The notes below the pieces were generated by a model. It made no database searches. It saw only the letters and a list, made by a program, of their open reading frames with translations, and was not told the origin of the DNA. This document shows, one piece after another, positions 38,924-50,972 of a stretch of 64,000 bases of DNA. The DNA comes from Penelope pileata (lineage: Eukaryota > Chordata > Aves > Galliformes > Cracidae), in the NCBI GenBank assembly GCA_013396635.1, contig WBMW01002341.1:657863-721862 (forward strand), written 5' to 3'. The position numbers and the translations under genes are program-made. The first letter of the stretch is position 1, and each line of letters begins with the position of its first letter.

Positions 38924-40237
38924 CTTTATTTTCTTTGAAGTACCTTAAAAATTGTTTGCGATCATATTAGGTTAAAACTTTTCAGAAAAAAAGTACAATT
39001 TTAAGATGCCACTTAAAACAACTGAAAAAAGTACCACAAATAGTTTCAATTTTTGTTGAGTCTGCTGCTGGTAGTATTCCCATAAAACCTTAAAGTGAAT
39101 ATTATTTCCATCCATTTTAACACTCATATTTTAGCACTTCAGCACAGACATTTCCCTACTCCTCCAGTGGCTGTGTAGTGGAGCAGAATCCATCAGCTTT
39201 GCAGAAAAAGGAAATAGTTAATTTTAAACTGAATCTCATCAGGTGAGAAATGTGGGAAAGCATCATGCAAACAACACCCAAACCACCACATTAGATAAGT
39301 AGGATAATGCAATGACAGTCTACATTCATTTTGTAGTCACAGTATAATTACAAACTACAAAAATCCCACAAAGGGCCACATTACTGGAGCCAAGGTTATT
39401 ATAAGAAATAGAAGCATGTGGTTGTGAGAATGTAAGGTGAAACAAGTTAATAACTTTCTATTATCTACTGGTAAAGCTGCTACCTCCGTATGTGGAAATA
39501 AATGACATGAGAAAAAAGCTAAATTAAACAACTGATAATTTATGTGAAGTAGAAAAAGAGTACAGATGGTGATCCTAAACTGTGTATTGCGGCAACAACA
39601 AAAATCAGCTCCTTCTATTTGGAAAACACTAATTTAAATGGCTCCTTTGGAGAAATGCATCCTAAGCCAGAAAGCACTTGAAATCATTAGAGGAACATTA
39701 TGGGAAGTGCTCATACTTACTAGCTGACAAAGAAATCCATGAGGGGTTCACCATCTATTTGTTCCAAAGCCTAACATGAAGAACTTGTACAGAACATTTC
39801 AAAGTCCTGGACTAGAATCCCTCCACAGCCTGACAGGTTTGACCTACATGTTTTTAGTCCTCCTCATGATTCAACCACAAAGCTACAGGGAATTTTTCAG
39901 AAAGTGTTGAATGCTCCACTGATTTTCTGACCATTTTAAACAAAAGAGCTTGAACAGATGGGAATGAAATATCCTCACAATACTAACTGAAGGAGCTCTC
40001 CTCAGATATAGACTTTCACATTTGCTATGTAAGAAGAATTGAAACAGAGGTTTCCTAACTAAAGGCTAATTTTCAGGTCATTGACCTACTGGATAGAGCA
40101 GAAGCCCATTTTTATGTCAGGTCAGTTATGGCCTTTTGTACAGCAGAAAAAAAAAAGTGTTCAAGCGGAGAAACATTAGCAGACTACACTGAAAAAAGAC
40201 TGGCAGAAATGCATTTGTCAAATTGTAAGAGATTATA
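38912..40237. other. Intron between CR1 and mariner
   Basis: Non-coding AT-rich sequence with no repeat recognised. Confidence 0.55.
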
Positions 40238-40791
40238 CGAGGACTGCTCTGAAAGTAATGCATCCTATTTTATGATGTTGGCCCATTACATCAGAGGTGA
40301 TGTTGGTGGTATGGCAGTAGAGGCACAATCTTCTCACCAATATTCCATCCTGTTTTGTTGCCGTGCAACAGATGGCAGCAGAGGGACAGTCTGACAAAAT
40401 GGCGTCTGACATGGAAGTGCGGATGAAGTGTGTCATTGAATTCCTGTGTCAATGAATTCCTCCATGCGGAAAAAATGGCACCCATTGACATTCATTGGCA
40501 CTTGCCGAACATGGATGGAGACCAAACAGTGGATGTGAGCACAGTGAGGCGGTGGGTGGTGCATTTCAGCAGTAGTGATAGCGACTCTGGGTCACCTCCC
40601 CTGGTGTAGACTGTTACACGTGCAGCATGCAGGCTCTTGTTCATCACTGGTGAAAATTCACAGCTAATGAGTATGTTGAAAGGTAGTGTTTTGTAGCTAA
40701 GAATTTGCTCTATCAAATAGTGTTATGGTGCTCTTTCTAGCTGTTGTAGTTTCCATGGAAATAAACAGGAGGCATTACTTTCAGAGCAATC
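40238..40791 (+). mobile_element. Internally deleted Galluhop-type mariner (554 bp)
   Basis: TA flanks at 40236-40237 and 40792-40793. The left end CGAGGACTGCTCTGAAAGTA and the right end GGCATTACTTTCAGAGCAAT are inverted repeats of one another with some substitutions. It keeps the same two segments as the copy at 30468 and has the same internal joint, near 40581-40592 (AGCGACTCTGGGTCACC). It is more diverged at its left end than the 30468 copy. Non-autonomous. Confidence 0.93.
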
Positions 40792-41706
40792 TATGTATTA
40801 AGAAAGAATCAACAAAAACTGAATCTCTTCTGTAGTATTTTTCCAGTGGCTCTTTGCAAGAATACATCTAGTATCTTTCTAACATCTGGTTCCACAGGTG
40901 AGGATGTCAGGGCAATGTCTATTCTGCAAGTCCCAGAGGAGATAAGAAAACAAGCCAGATATAGAGCAATTCCTGTAAAAATTAACTGGCTTTGAGCACG
41001 CCCAAAGGCATAAGCTTGAACACCACAAATTAAACAAAGATTTTGTGAATACTGGAAGTGCCTTAAAGTTCTACTTACATTTTCTAAATGTATTCAATTA
41101 CCTGCAACTCCCCATTCACTGTTTCAAAGACATTAAGATTTCCTCCTATATATTTTTTCTGTTATCATAAATAATCCTTTATTCAGTTATATGGATGGAT
41201 TGCAATAGTTCTCTTCTAAGTTCTGCAGGACTCTACAGAATAGTACGTACCTAACTGTAAGAGATGTTAAATATTCTTAAACCTTGAAGAGTATTAGTGT
41301 TAGATTCACAACACAGCATGCAATGATTTTTCACAAATTGCTTACCAAACACCATGCAAACATCTACAGACATCACGGTTCAAAGTCTGAAGTGACTGCA
41401 ATTCATCTCGTCTCCATTGGAACACAGGACAATTTAGAAAAGATTCATTCATTTCACACTATCGTGAAAAAATTGGCTTAGAAGCAACATGGCATTAATA
41501 TATCACAATATATCTACGCAACCAACACAAATATTTTAATGAGAATGGGCTGCAGTCATAGAATATATTCCCAGTGTAGCAAACTCTTCAGGTGAAATGC
41601 CCTATCTTAATCCTGTGTGTTTATTTCATGCCAGCACAGATGTGCTGTAATGTCTGATAAGGAGCCCTGTGTATGACCTGGTATAGCACAGGACTGAATG
41701 AATTAT

Positions 41707-41746
41707 AGATGGTAACAGATGATAACAGATAACAGATGATGACAGT
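41707..41746. repeat. Short imperfect tandem repeat, about 10-bp unit
   Basis: Units resembling GATGATAACA repeat three to four times: GATGGTAACAGATGATAACA, then GATAACAGATGATGACA. Confidence 0.6.
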
Positions 41747-43941
41747 AGTAGCAAAGATTAAGTATTTGCTTTCCAGGAGCATAGAAAAAGTAAAAAGTCA
41801 ATATTCAAATTCAGTAAGTTACATTCTAGGCAAAAAAGGCCCCCACTTGGTAAACAGTATTATGTGATACTATAAATAAAAGCACTGAGACAAATGCTAC
41901 CACATACTATTGTGACATCAACAATTAGGAACTCCAGAAATCAGTGGGAAAGGTTAAGGGAAACCTTAAGATGTTTATCTGATTAAACAATATATAAGCA
42001 GGTATTTTCATTCTTCCGAACTCTGCTGAAGATGCATACAGATGAAGTAACTCATTTGCTGAAAGTCCCAGAAATTTGATTTGAGAATGAGGTACATAAT
42101 CTTTACCTTCTATTTCTACTAATGGTGGGAACACTCCACGAGAATAAGCAAGCAAACAGAACACTTTTATCTCTGTCTCAAAATTATCAACGATTCAATG
42201 GTTAGTATATAGCTTTCTCTCAAGGCTCTCACATCACTAAAAGAAAAAAAGATTTACTGAAAATCAACAGAGCTCCATGTCCTCTCAGGAAAACTGCCTA
42301 GATTGCTGCTGCATGAGTAAGTTCATACAGTATCTGCTCTAAGTTAGCTCCTTCTGTTAAAATGTACATACTTGTTCACATGAACTTAATTCCTTCTTTC
42401 TTAACTTGCCCTAATGCCAATTGACTAGGTGATAGCATCTACAAGTTAATCTAGCACTAAGACAACTGTGTTAAAATCCCATCACCTATAGTGCGGAACT
42501 GTTATGCGATGTTGTTGCGAGCATCTGCCAGAAAAGCTGCTCTAGATTTTCCATTCCAAGCTGAATTTTATATGCCAAGCTTTTTGAACCTTAAAGCTGA
42601 CAGCTACCAAATGAGTTGTCACGTTCCAGAAGTGATTTTCAAATAGATTTGGAAAATCCTGTGCTTGTAAAACAGTTATTTCCAGTAAGTGATAAAATTT
42701 TAGCATCCATCATTATTTCCTATAGCGTATGGTCCTAAACAAATACAAACTATGAAGCTAATATTGATTGGAATAATCTTATTTTACCAATTTTCTTTCC
42801 CTCCTACTCCTCTGATTCCACGTTCTTTGTCTTCTAGAAAAAGTAAATGAGAAATGAGAAATTCTGGTAGCATCTCCTCTCAAATACAGAGCATGACAAT
42901 CTATGTACCATTAGGACTCCCAAATACAGATTATTCTTAAGAGAACTTACTTGCTGAATGATTTTGAGAAGATCATTGACTGTCTCCATAACACTATATT
43001 CATTTAAAAAATAACAATCAACTCCTATTTGATTAAGTTGATTTTTGCTACAGAGATTTTTCCACTGAACATTGTCTCCTTTAAGGACTTGGTCAGTAAA
43101 TTGATACCACTGACAGTATTTACAGAGGAAAAAAGTATTGAAGAGTGGATTAAAATACCTAACATTCTGTACTATTTATCACTTCGTTTACAACACACAT
43201 ATCAAACAAAGAAATAAAATGGAATGGAAAACTATACAATATATCTATCGTAAACCCATGAAAACCCAACTAGAATGCCTTACCTCTCCTTAAAAAATAG
43301 CAACACACTGAGATTGTTGTTATGGTTTCTATTTTCTGGCCTAATGATGCTTTAACACTATATTCTGAAAGGTCTCATTGCTGGGGTGTAGGAAGTAGCA
43401 ACAGCAGCAGAATTCAAACTTGCGTTAACAAACGTAATCCCTTACCTTTTCAATTTATTTCCCTCACATGCTCCCAGATTTTCATCAGCATTTGTTAAAT
43501 GCATACTAAGTCTTTTCAAAAAGAAAATCACAATAATCTCTTTTGGCGACACGAGCTGGCTGAAACCAGCTGCAGACTTGTTGATTTGGTGTCTCCAGCC
43601 TATGTTCAGACAATGTTCTATTGTCAGAACTTTCAACAGTATAAGACTACACGACAAAATGTTTTACTGGCAAAAAGGATTACTAGTTGTGAACGAAACT
43701 ATTCCATAATGCCTTGTGATTGGTGTCCTGACATTTCCCAACTCATTTCTCTCCATAAACCCCAAACGATTCACAAAAATCAATGGCTACTAGCAGAAGA
43801 ATACTTTACAAAGGTGACAGGCAACAGGCAGTGTAATGTTACCGTTTTTAAATCCTGTATGGCAGTGCAGATAATATTATTGTTGTATTTTTAGGAACAG
43901 AATGCTTTTAATACATATAAATGTATCTGGAACCCTACAAG

Positions 43942-43970
43942 TAAAAATAAAAATAAAATAAAATAAAAAA
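43942..43970. repeat. (AAAAT)n microsatellite
   Basis: TAAAAATAAAAATAAAATAA continuing in AAAAT units, followed by TAG. Confidence 0.8.
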
Positions 43971-46484
43971 TAGCTGTTGAATCAACAAAATTCAACATGT
44001 ATACCACAGAGGAACAACAAGGAAAATATCTTTGACATCAGAGAGAATAAGGGCTACTCAAATGCATGAACACATCACCACTTTGTTACATATTCCAGTT
44101 CTTCACATGAAAAAGCCATTAAAGTGTTTCTTAATTACTTACATGGATACTTTTATGTGAATGCTTAGATGTGAGACAAACAGTTATCTTGTTAATGTAA
44201 GCATAAACCAACATGAAATCTAACATCCATCAAGAAAAGTACAGGCTACTTAGGAGATTATTTCTGATAAAGGATAGCTTCTGTTATGATACATTTGTAA
44301 ACATGCCTTTTTAGACCTTTATATTTGCAGCACATAAATTTAATCATATTATTTTTCACAAATAGAGACTAGAAAAGATAGGAATTAGCTGAAGTTTAAA
44401 AAAAAAGATACAACATCAGAGAACAGCAACAGGCATGAAAATAGTGATTTCATAAATAATTGAAGAAAAATGATGAGACGAAGAATAGGATAGAGTCAGT
44501 TAACAGACTGACAATAGCAACTCCAAATTAACTAACAAAATAAAAATTGCACAGCCTCTGTACAGTCTCTTTCGAGACAGTATCCTCTTTCCTTCTGCTG
44601 TTTTCATTTGGACCTGGATGCTTAATCCCCTTACTGCCTCTAAAATACATCATTGATCATATAATGCCAAAATATTTTCCAAATTTGAATGGAAGCATAC
44701 CTGAACAGTGCAAGCTAATTCCATGTATATCCAAGGCATTTATCAGCATGGTAATTTCTAGATGGTGGCAGCATTTTGAAAACAAGGAGGATGTAAGAGT
44801 TGTTTCAAAATTCAGTCACTGACATAGGAGGGAGGGAGGGAATTTTTGCTGCAAAGACTTTGATTTGGGAGATGTGCAGAAAAGAGAGAGTAAATGAGAT
44901 TTTCTGAACCGTGCTTACGTGCAGGCAACCAAAGCAGGTGACTTTGATTCAGAACTACAGAGTGACAGTCTAGGAAGTAACTACGAAAATAGAGGCAGAA
45001 GCACTTTTTGTGTGATGGTTTCTCCAGCTTTTCTCCCTCTTTTTCCCTCCCCCCAAGTTCTCTTTGGATTTAATCATCTACAACAAGATAACCTTACAGA
45101 CTCTTAATGTCCTCAAGGTCTAAACATTGCATCCTAGGGAAAAAGTTCAAAACTTGTGCCAATGTTATGCTACCATCAACAGAGGCCAAGTAGTTCTAAA
45201 CCAAAAATAGAGCCATATATTTTTCATGTTATTAGTCTTCTTGTTAGAACATCTCAAACATTTGTCAGTCACAGCAACATTTATAGTATTGTGAAGCCCT
45301 GCAATTACTTTTCTAACATAAGGAAAACTAGAAACGCATCCAAAATCCATCTCTTTCCTGTAGATTTGAAGGAAATATTATTTTAGTCTTAATGTTCCAA
45401 ACACATTACTGTATGCAAATCACACGTGCAGTAGAAACAGGTGCTGAAAATTAAATAAAATAATTTTATATGAGACAATAGTTATGTAATAACCTCAAGA
45501 ATTGATTAGACAGTCCATTTCAGATTCAAATTCAAGGAACACTGTTGATCCACAGCAGCCATTCAGCCACAGAACTCCAAAAAGTGTGTTCTGAGGCCTT
45601 CGCTTTGGCATAGGTGGGACATGGGTAAAGCAAGGCTCAGGTGAGACAGAATGAATGCACGACATCAGGCAACAGAAAACATTTGCTAAATGTACAGGGC
45701 ACAGCCCAAAAAGGTAATAATAATAATAAAGCCCAATACATATTGAGGTTGTACTACTTGTAGTACTGAAAAAAAAGTTCTAACTATTTTCCCTGGTAGT
45801 CTATGTAAATGAAAGAAAGTCCGAGTTTGAAGAAGGCCCCTGAAATGGTGAAAAGATGGTGAGAGAGGAGAGGGCAATCTCCTGCACAAGAGCCACAAAA
45901 ATAAAATTGAAAAACACTTTTGCTCTCTGTCTTTTTAATTAAAAGCACACAAAATATAGGACCTGATCACCTGTGATCTTCAAGATTCTCGGAGCACTGT
46001 CTGTAAGAAATGACAGGTAAACTTTAGAAGGTGTCTTAAATAATTAGGTACCCCATAGTCTATTATTTAATGTGATCAGATGATGAGAGGTAATGAGATT
46101 TAGGATAACTTCTAAAATTAGTAAGTTGTAAGATACTTCTAAAACTAGGATTTTTACTGAAAAGTTCTTGAGAAATTTTGACCCATGACACTATTACTAG
46201 TGATCTGTGGCCTCTCCCAGCACTTTCTTCCCTAGCAAGAGAATGCTAATTATCTAGCTAAGTATCCTCAAGCCCTTCAAAGTGCAGATTTTGCCTCAGA
46301 TAAGGTCCAAGCTTCCTGATACTTGAAATAAACTCTAACCTCTTTCACATTAAGGTTCATTACATAAGAAAAGTGATCTGATCCATTTGTCTTGAAGTAT
46401 CAAATTCATTGAAGTTATAAGTATACATAGCTGTAATATTTCTAGAGAAAGAGTTTCTGAATTAAATTCTTGTGCTTATTTTAA

Positions 46485-46545
46485 GAGAGAGGTCAGACAT
46501 CATGACCTGCTGGTCCCAACTGGCTAAGTGAATCTATGAATGTAC
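46485..46545 (+). mobile_element. Ancient CR1-type LINE 3' tail
   Basis: GAGAGGTCAGACATCATGAC, CTGGTCCCAACTGGC and the ending GAATCTATGAATG follow the older amniote CR1 tail that reads 'GGTCAGACTAGATGATC', then 'GGTCCCTTCTGGCC' and 'AATCTATGAAT'. Several small indels separate it from that pattern, and the boundaries are approximate. Confidence 0.55.
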
Positions 46546-48983
46546 ATTTTCACGATTTGTACTGTTGACCTCAGCTTATTTTCATAAAATACAGTAAGAA
46601 TGAAACTCAACATATCAGGGTTTTTATACCAGCATGAGTAGTAAGAAAATAAAATTATAATCGCTATCTGGAAGAAAAGCAGGTCAGTTGTCAGGCTCCT
46701 GATCAGCAATGAAATTTTGAGGTCATAACCTGTAACATAAAATCTCATCAATATTCAGTAATCTTGTGTATGTACACAGGAAAAAAAAAAAATCTTCACA
46801 TGATTTAATCTATTCAAGATTTTTCTATTCTGTTTCCCTGAAGTAGAGAACAAGAACAGTATTAAAAAGAAAGAGGAAAACTAACTTGAATTACAAGCTC
46901 TAGCCAAGACTTATCACTGGAAATCATTTAAGTGCGCATTGATTTATTTATCTTACTAAATCCCTACCATGTTTCATAAATAAGCCCTTATTTCTAGATA
47001 CGAAGCAGAAATATATATGAAGTAGCAATGTTATCCTACTGACATTTAGTCAGAGAGACAGATATTTTGAAGAACAAAATAGTCAGGGAAGTTGTTTCAG
47101 TTCACACTTTCCTTCTCTCTGTGACATATTTATTAAGAAATTTTGATTGAATTCCAATACATTCAGTGCTCGTAGCCCTCACTGACACCTGCAAAAGGCT
47201 ACAGACCTGTCCAACAGAAAACACTTCAATCATTTGTAACAGATCTCATTTGCAGTTATGGCAAATTCCCTTCAAGCCACTCACTCACATTTGTGTTTGG
47301 TCTCAGTGCATTGGGAAGTTTCTACTTTAGTCTGTAGTTGAGGAGTATCTCTTACTATCGAGATAAAAGAAAACAAATTGACAAGCGTAACTACAAAACT
47401 ATAGCTTTAATTTCCTGCAGTGCAACTAAAGCCTCCAGGACTTACTCCTCAGCAAAGAGAGCTGGAACCTGCAAATTAATCTGGCTGGAATTGCCTGAAA
47501 GCACAAGTAGTAGGAGATCATTAAGCCCTCAGCAGCCTAGGGTGATACATGGATTTTTTAGGTTATGGCAACTAAACGTGAACCCAACAGATCTTGCATG
47601 ATTCAGAGAATGCTGGGATACAGTATTGTGTGCCTGCCAGGGTTTCTCCACACAAATATGTATCTCACACATTTATAAACCTCTAGCAAAGAGACACACG
47701 TACGCATCTGTTCCAGAGAGACGCATGGTTTCCCTGCAGTGCAATTACAAGCATGCATAGCTGCGCTCCTAACATAACCTAATAAATATGAGTTTAACAT
47801 TGACCATCAACCTGATTGGGCTCATTCAATGAAGCAAAAAACAAGATCTACGTCATATTTTTCAGGAGAGTGCTGTGAGTGCTGTGATTGGATTCCAATG
47901 TTGTGACAAAGTTCTGCATTGCATGAGAATGACTGAAGAGCTGACTGCTAAGAAAGCACATGTGCAATAAATTTTTTTCTCTAATTTGTCTAAAAATAAT
48001 ATTTTTGCTTTATTAATTTTACAATAACCATTTTTTCTATCCTTGCATTTACAAATTTTTACAAAATTTGTTTGTTCCACAAAGACTAAGATCTCAATAG
48101 TGTTAACGTGCACTGCTAAAAATAAAATCGAGGGTATGAATTTTACTGCTTCATTGCACCTCAGTAGACATAGCAAAATTCACACAACCGTCTCACCTCA
48201 AAAACCAGTATATTTAGGAAACTAAGTAGAATTACTTTGCAAATGTTTCTTTTTCAAAAAAAAATCAATATAATTTTGTAATTATTAGATTGATTGCCAC
48301 CTCTCTATTGAAATGCTGTCTGTATTACTTTATAAGTAAGTTCTACTCTGCATGACATTACTCTCAAATATTTTTCCAATCTCTTTTACTAGTTGTTCAT
48401 AATGAGTTTGTTTCTTCTGCTTCACTTCTATATTACTTCACACTTTATTTTTTCTCTGTGGGTAACATCAATATTACAAGATAATCATGTCTTTCCCCCA
48501 CTTTTAGAGAGTTAATGAAGTTGCTCTCCTTTGTTTCCTCATCCAGATCTTTTTTTTTTTTTTTTCTAAATATTCGTCTATTTGTTCTACATTAACCTGT
48601 GAGAACCAGGCTCCAAAAACTCTCTAAGTAAAATAAACGTACTCTATACTGCTTCATGTTATTGTAGCCCAAGGCACCTTAAATTTCATAGCTCTAATTT
48701 CACACACGATATTGTACATATGAATGAACAGCAAAAAAAAAAACCTTCCAAATAATTTAATGTTTAACCCTGCCATTCAGATAAATGTAATAAATAATTC
48801 CTTTATGAAACAGTGTTCATGAAAAAGATAAATACTGGCATTTTTTAGCAAACTTCTTTAAATCTCATTTTAATAGCAGCTAAAATCTCATGGCAAGGAT
48901 AAGGGGGAGATCCCAAATCACCATGCATACGTATACCAACAAGTTCCCTGCAGAAAGTACTACTGAGACATTTCAGTGATATA
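46546..48983. other. Intron, no gene seen
   Basis: AT-rich, with T runs such as 48550-48565. No exon or transposon recognised. Confidence 0.55.
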
Positions 48984-49369
48984 CAAGGGATGCTCCAAAA
49001 GAAATGCCTCCTATTTTATTATGTTGGCCCACCAAAGAGGTGGATGTTCGTGGTTATGACAGTAGGGGTTGAACCTTCCCACCAATATTCCATTCCATGT
49101 TGTTGTGTGACAGATGGCAGCAGAGGGGTAGTCTGATCCAATAGCATCTGACACGGAAGTACAGATGATGGAAAGGGGTGGAACTGAATTCTTCCATGAT
49201 GAAAAAATGGCATCAACTGATATTCATTGTTGCTTGTTGAACATTTCTGGAGACCAAACAGTGGATGTGAGCACAGAGAGGTGGAGGTGATGCGTTTCAG
49301 CAATGGCAACAGCAATGTGAAAGACAAGCCAATGTTCCAGATGGCCATGCACAGCTGTCACACCACAAA

Positions 49370-49678
49370 ATGAAGAGCGTCTCGATCAGCTCATCCATGC
49401 TAATTGCAATTCATGCGATTACAACCAGGAAACTGGGTACACAGCTGAATATTGGCTTCAATGCATTGGAAACAATGGTAGCAATGTCAGAATATCGCAA
49501 AGTTTGTGCCATGTGGGTCCCACAAATGCTCACACAGGAACAAAATATATATAACCCCATGCAACGCTATAGGCTTGGGGCAGATTGGCTTGAAGACTGT
49601 GTAGAGGAAAAGGACCTGGGGGTGTTGGTTGATGCTCGGCTGAACATGAGCCGACAGTGTGGCCAGGAAGGCCAATAG
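49370..49678 (+). pseudogene. Accidental fusion frame: mariner transposase to CR1 ORF2
   Basis: A 102-codon open stretch. Its first half is decayed mariner sequence that ends in the transposase motif MWVPQMLTQEQ. Directly after, without a frame change, it reads NPMQRYRLGADWLEDC and EEKDLGVLVDARLNMSRQC, which is CR1 ORF2. The join is the insertion point of the nested CR1. There is no sign that it is a gene; it is a coincidental in-frame junction of two dead elements. Confidence 0.8.
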
Positions 49679-49806
49679 CATCCTGGCCCGTATTAGAAAT
49701 AGCATANATATGATTTAGTAGCTTAGTGGGTAGGAATGGTGATAGGAGGACAGTTGGACTAGATGATCTTGTAGGTCCTTTCCAACCTAGTGTTTCTATG
49801 ATTCTA
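49552..49806 (+). mobile_element. CR1 LINE nested in mariner, internally deleted or chimeric
   Basis: ORF2 sequence (AACCCCATGCAACGCTATAG, AAGGACCTGGGGGTGTTGGT, CTGAACATGAGCC) runs to about 49706. It is then followed, at the ambiguous base 49707, by a CR1 tail (GTTGGACTAGATGATCTTG, TCCTTTCCAACCTAG, TTTCTATGATTCTA). The ORF2 end and most of the 3' untranslated region that should lie between are missing. Mariner sequence stops at GGAACAAAA and resumes with AAAGAACAC, with a short overlap of adenines. Confidence 0.85.
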
Positions 49807-50156
49807 AAAAGAACACTATATTCGAGTTGTGTCAAGATCTATTGAATCAATATGAGGTTGAAGGTGAGGTGAGGTTTCCTGGATTGCATCATTACCAGTG
49901 ACAAGATGCGGTGTCACCACTATGAACCAGAGCCAAAACGGTAGTCCATGGAGAAGTGACATGTGAATTCCCCAGCAAAGAAAAAGTCCAAGACGCAGCC
50001 CTCAGCAAGTAAAGTAATGTGCACTGTCCTTTGGCATAGGAAAGGAGTGATTCTATTGGATTTCCTGGAACCCTGACAAGCCATTAACTCACCACTACAT
50101 CACAATGTTGACTAAGGCTGAAGGCTTCCAGAGTCAGGCCAGAGAAGAAGACAACC

Positions 50157-50420
50157 TTGCTCTTGCAACATAATGCCAGGCCCCATACCAACTTGAAGGC
50201 CGTCGAGTACATTTCCAGTCTTGACTGGACTGTCCTACCACACTCACCGGCTAGTCCAGATCTGGCACCTTCTGACTTCCATCTCTTTGGGCCAATGAAA
50301 GATGGACTGCATAGGCAACATTTTCCTAGCAACTATGCCATCATCGCAGCTGTGAAACAGTGGGTCACCTCCACTGGCATAGATTTTTACAAGCACAGCA
50401 TACAGGCTCTTGTTCATTGA
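50157..50420 (+). pseudogene. Mariner transposase C-terminal fragment, catalytic Asp lost
   Basis: An 87-codon stretch covering the last third of a mariner transposase: LLQHNARPHTNLKAVEYISS, then LDWTVLPHSPASPDLAPSDF, HLFGPMKDGLHRQHFPSN and ending IQALVH. Mariner transposases use a D,D34D triad; the second Asp lies in HDNA(R/P)xH and the third in SPDLAPSD. Here the codon for the Asp of HDNARPH is missing (the frame reads QHNARPH) while the third Asp is present. The frame otherwise aligns without gaps, so the loss is a precise three-base deletion or a local misread. Not functional. Confidence 0.88.
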
Positions 50421-50870
50421 TGGCAAAAATGCACAGCTAATGATGGTGACTGCGTTGAAAAATAGTGCCATGTAGCTGAGAATATGTTCTATCAAATAGT
50501 GGTATTGTATTCTTTGTATCTGTTGTCATTACCATGGAAATAAATAGGAGGCAATACTTTGGGAGTGACCTAGGTATTTTAAATTACTTCTAGGTTCAGA
50601 CTGTATAACACATTTGCTTCTTAAAAAATTTGGGCAGCAATGTGCACAGGTATAATACCACTGAATAGTACAAATACTGTACCGAAAAGATGGTTTAACC
50701 GATAAAGCCAAGCTGCTTTTGGCAGTGCGTCAAGTAAATGACCATTGTGGCTGATCACAGCACACATGAATAAAATCTCCTGCTTCAAGGAGATTGTATT
50801 ATCTTCTGTAATAATAAATAGACAATATACAAGGACTATAAGCAGACAACAATAACTCAAAACTTAGAAG

Positions 50871-50900
50871 AAAAAAAAAGGGGGGTGGGGGGGAAGGGGG
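50871..50900. repeat. Oligo-A then interrupted G runs at a gap edge
   Basis: Nine adenines, then six, seven and five guanines separated by T and AA, running directly into Ns. Three long G runs in 21 bases is one short of a classical quadruplex motif; a fourth could lie in the gap. Confidence 0.85.
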
Positions 50901-50972
50901 NNNNNNNNNNNNNNNNNNNNNNNNNNNNNNNNNNNNNNNNNNNNNNNNNNNNNNNNNNNNNNNNNNNNNNNN
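50901..50972. other. Assembly gap (72 N)
   Basis: A run of N between a G-rich tract and an A run. Confidence 1.

Larger units (their letters stand above)
40792..46484. other. Intron, no gene seen
   Basis: AT-rich. A short imperfect tandem of roughly 10-base GATGATAACA-like units lies at 41707-41746, and (AAAAT)n at 43942-43970. A 131-codon plus-strand frame at 43499-43894 has no motif I recognise; one or two frames this long are expected by chance in 64 kb of AT-rich DNA. Confidence 0.55.
48984..50570 (+). mobile_element. Near full-length Galluhop-type mariner with a nested CR1
   Basis: TA flanks at 48982-48983 and 50571-50572. The left end CAAGGGATGCTCCAAAAGAA matches the inverted right end (GAGGCAATACTTTGGGAGTG). 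The total is 1587 bp; removing the nested CR1 (about 49552-49806) leaves about 1.33 kb, the size expected of a complete mariner. The transposase region is present along its length but broken by frameshifts and stops. Recognisable parts are WVPQMLTQEQ (the linker motif between DNA-binding and catalytic domains), an RxxHYEP-type middle and SPDLAPSDFHLFGPM near the C terminus. It is inactive. Confidence 0.93.

Noticed and set aside
43499..43894. 131-codon plus-strand open frame
   Set aside because: No domain, signal or familiar motif. Given the roughly 6% stop frequency expected in AT-rich DNA, one or two frames this long are expected by chance in 64 kb.
30468..50570. Regular spacing of mariners as a segmental tandem duplication
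   Set aside because: The intervals differ (about 9.8 and 8.7 kb) and the sequence between copies is unrelated.
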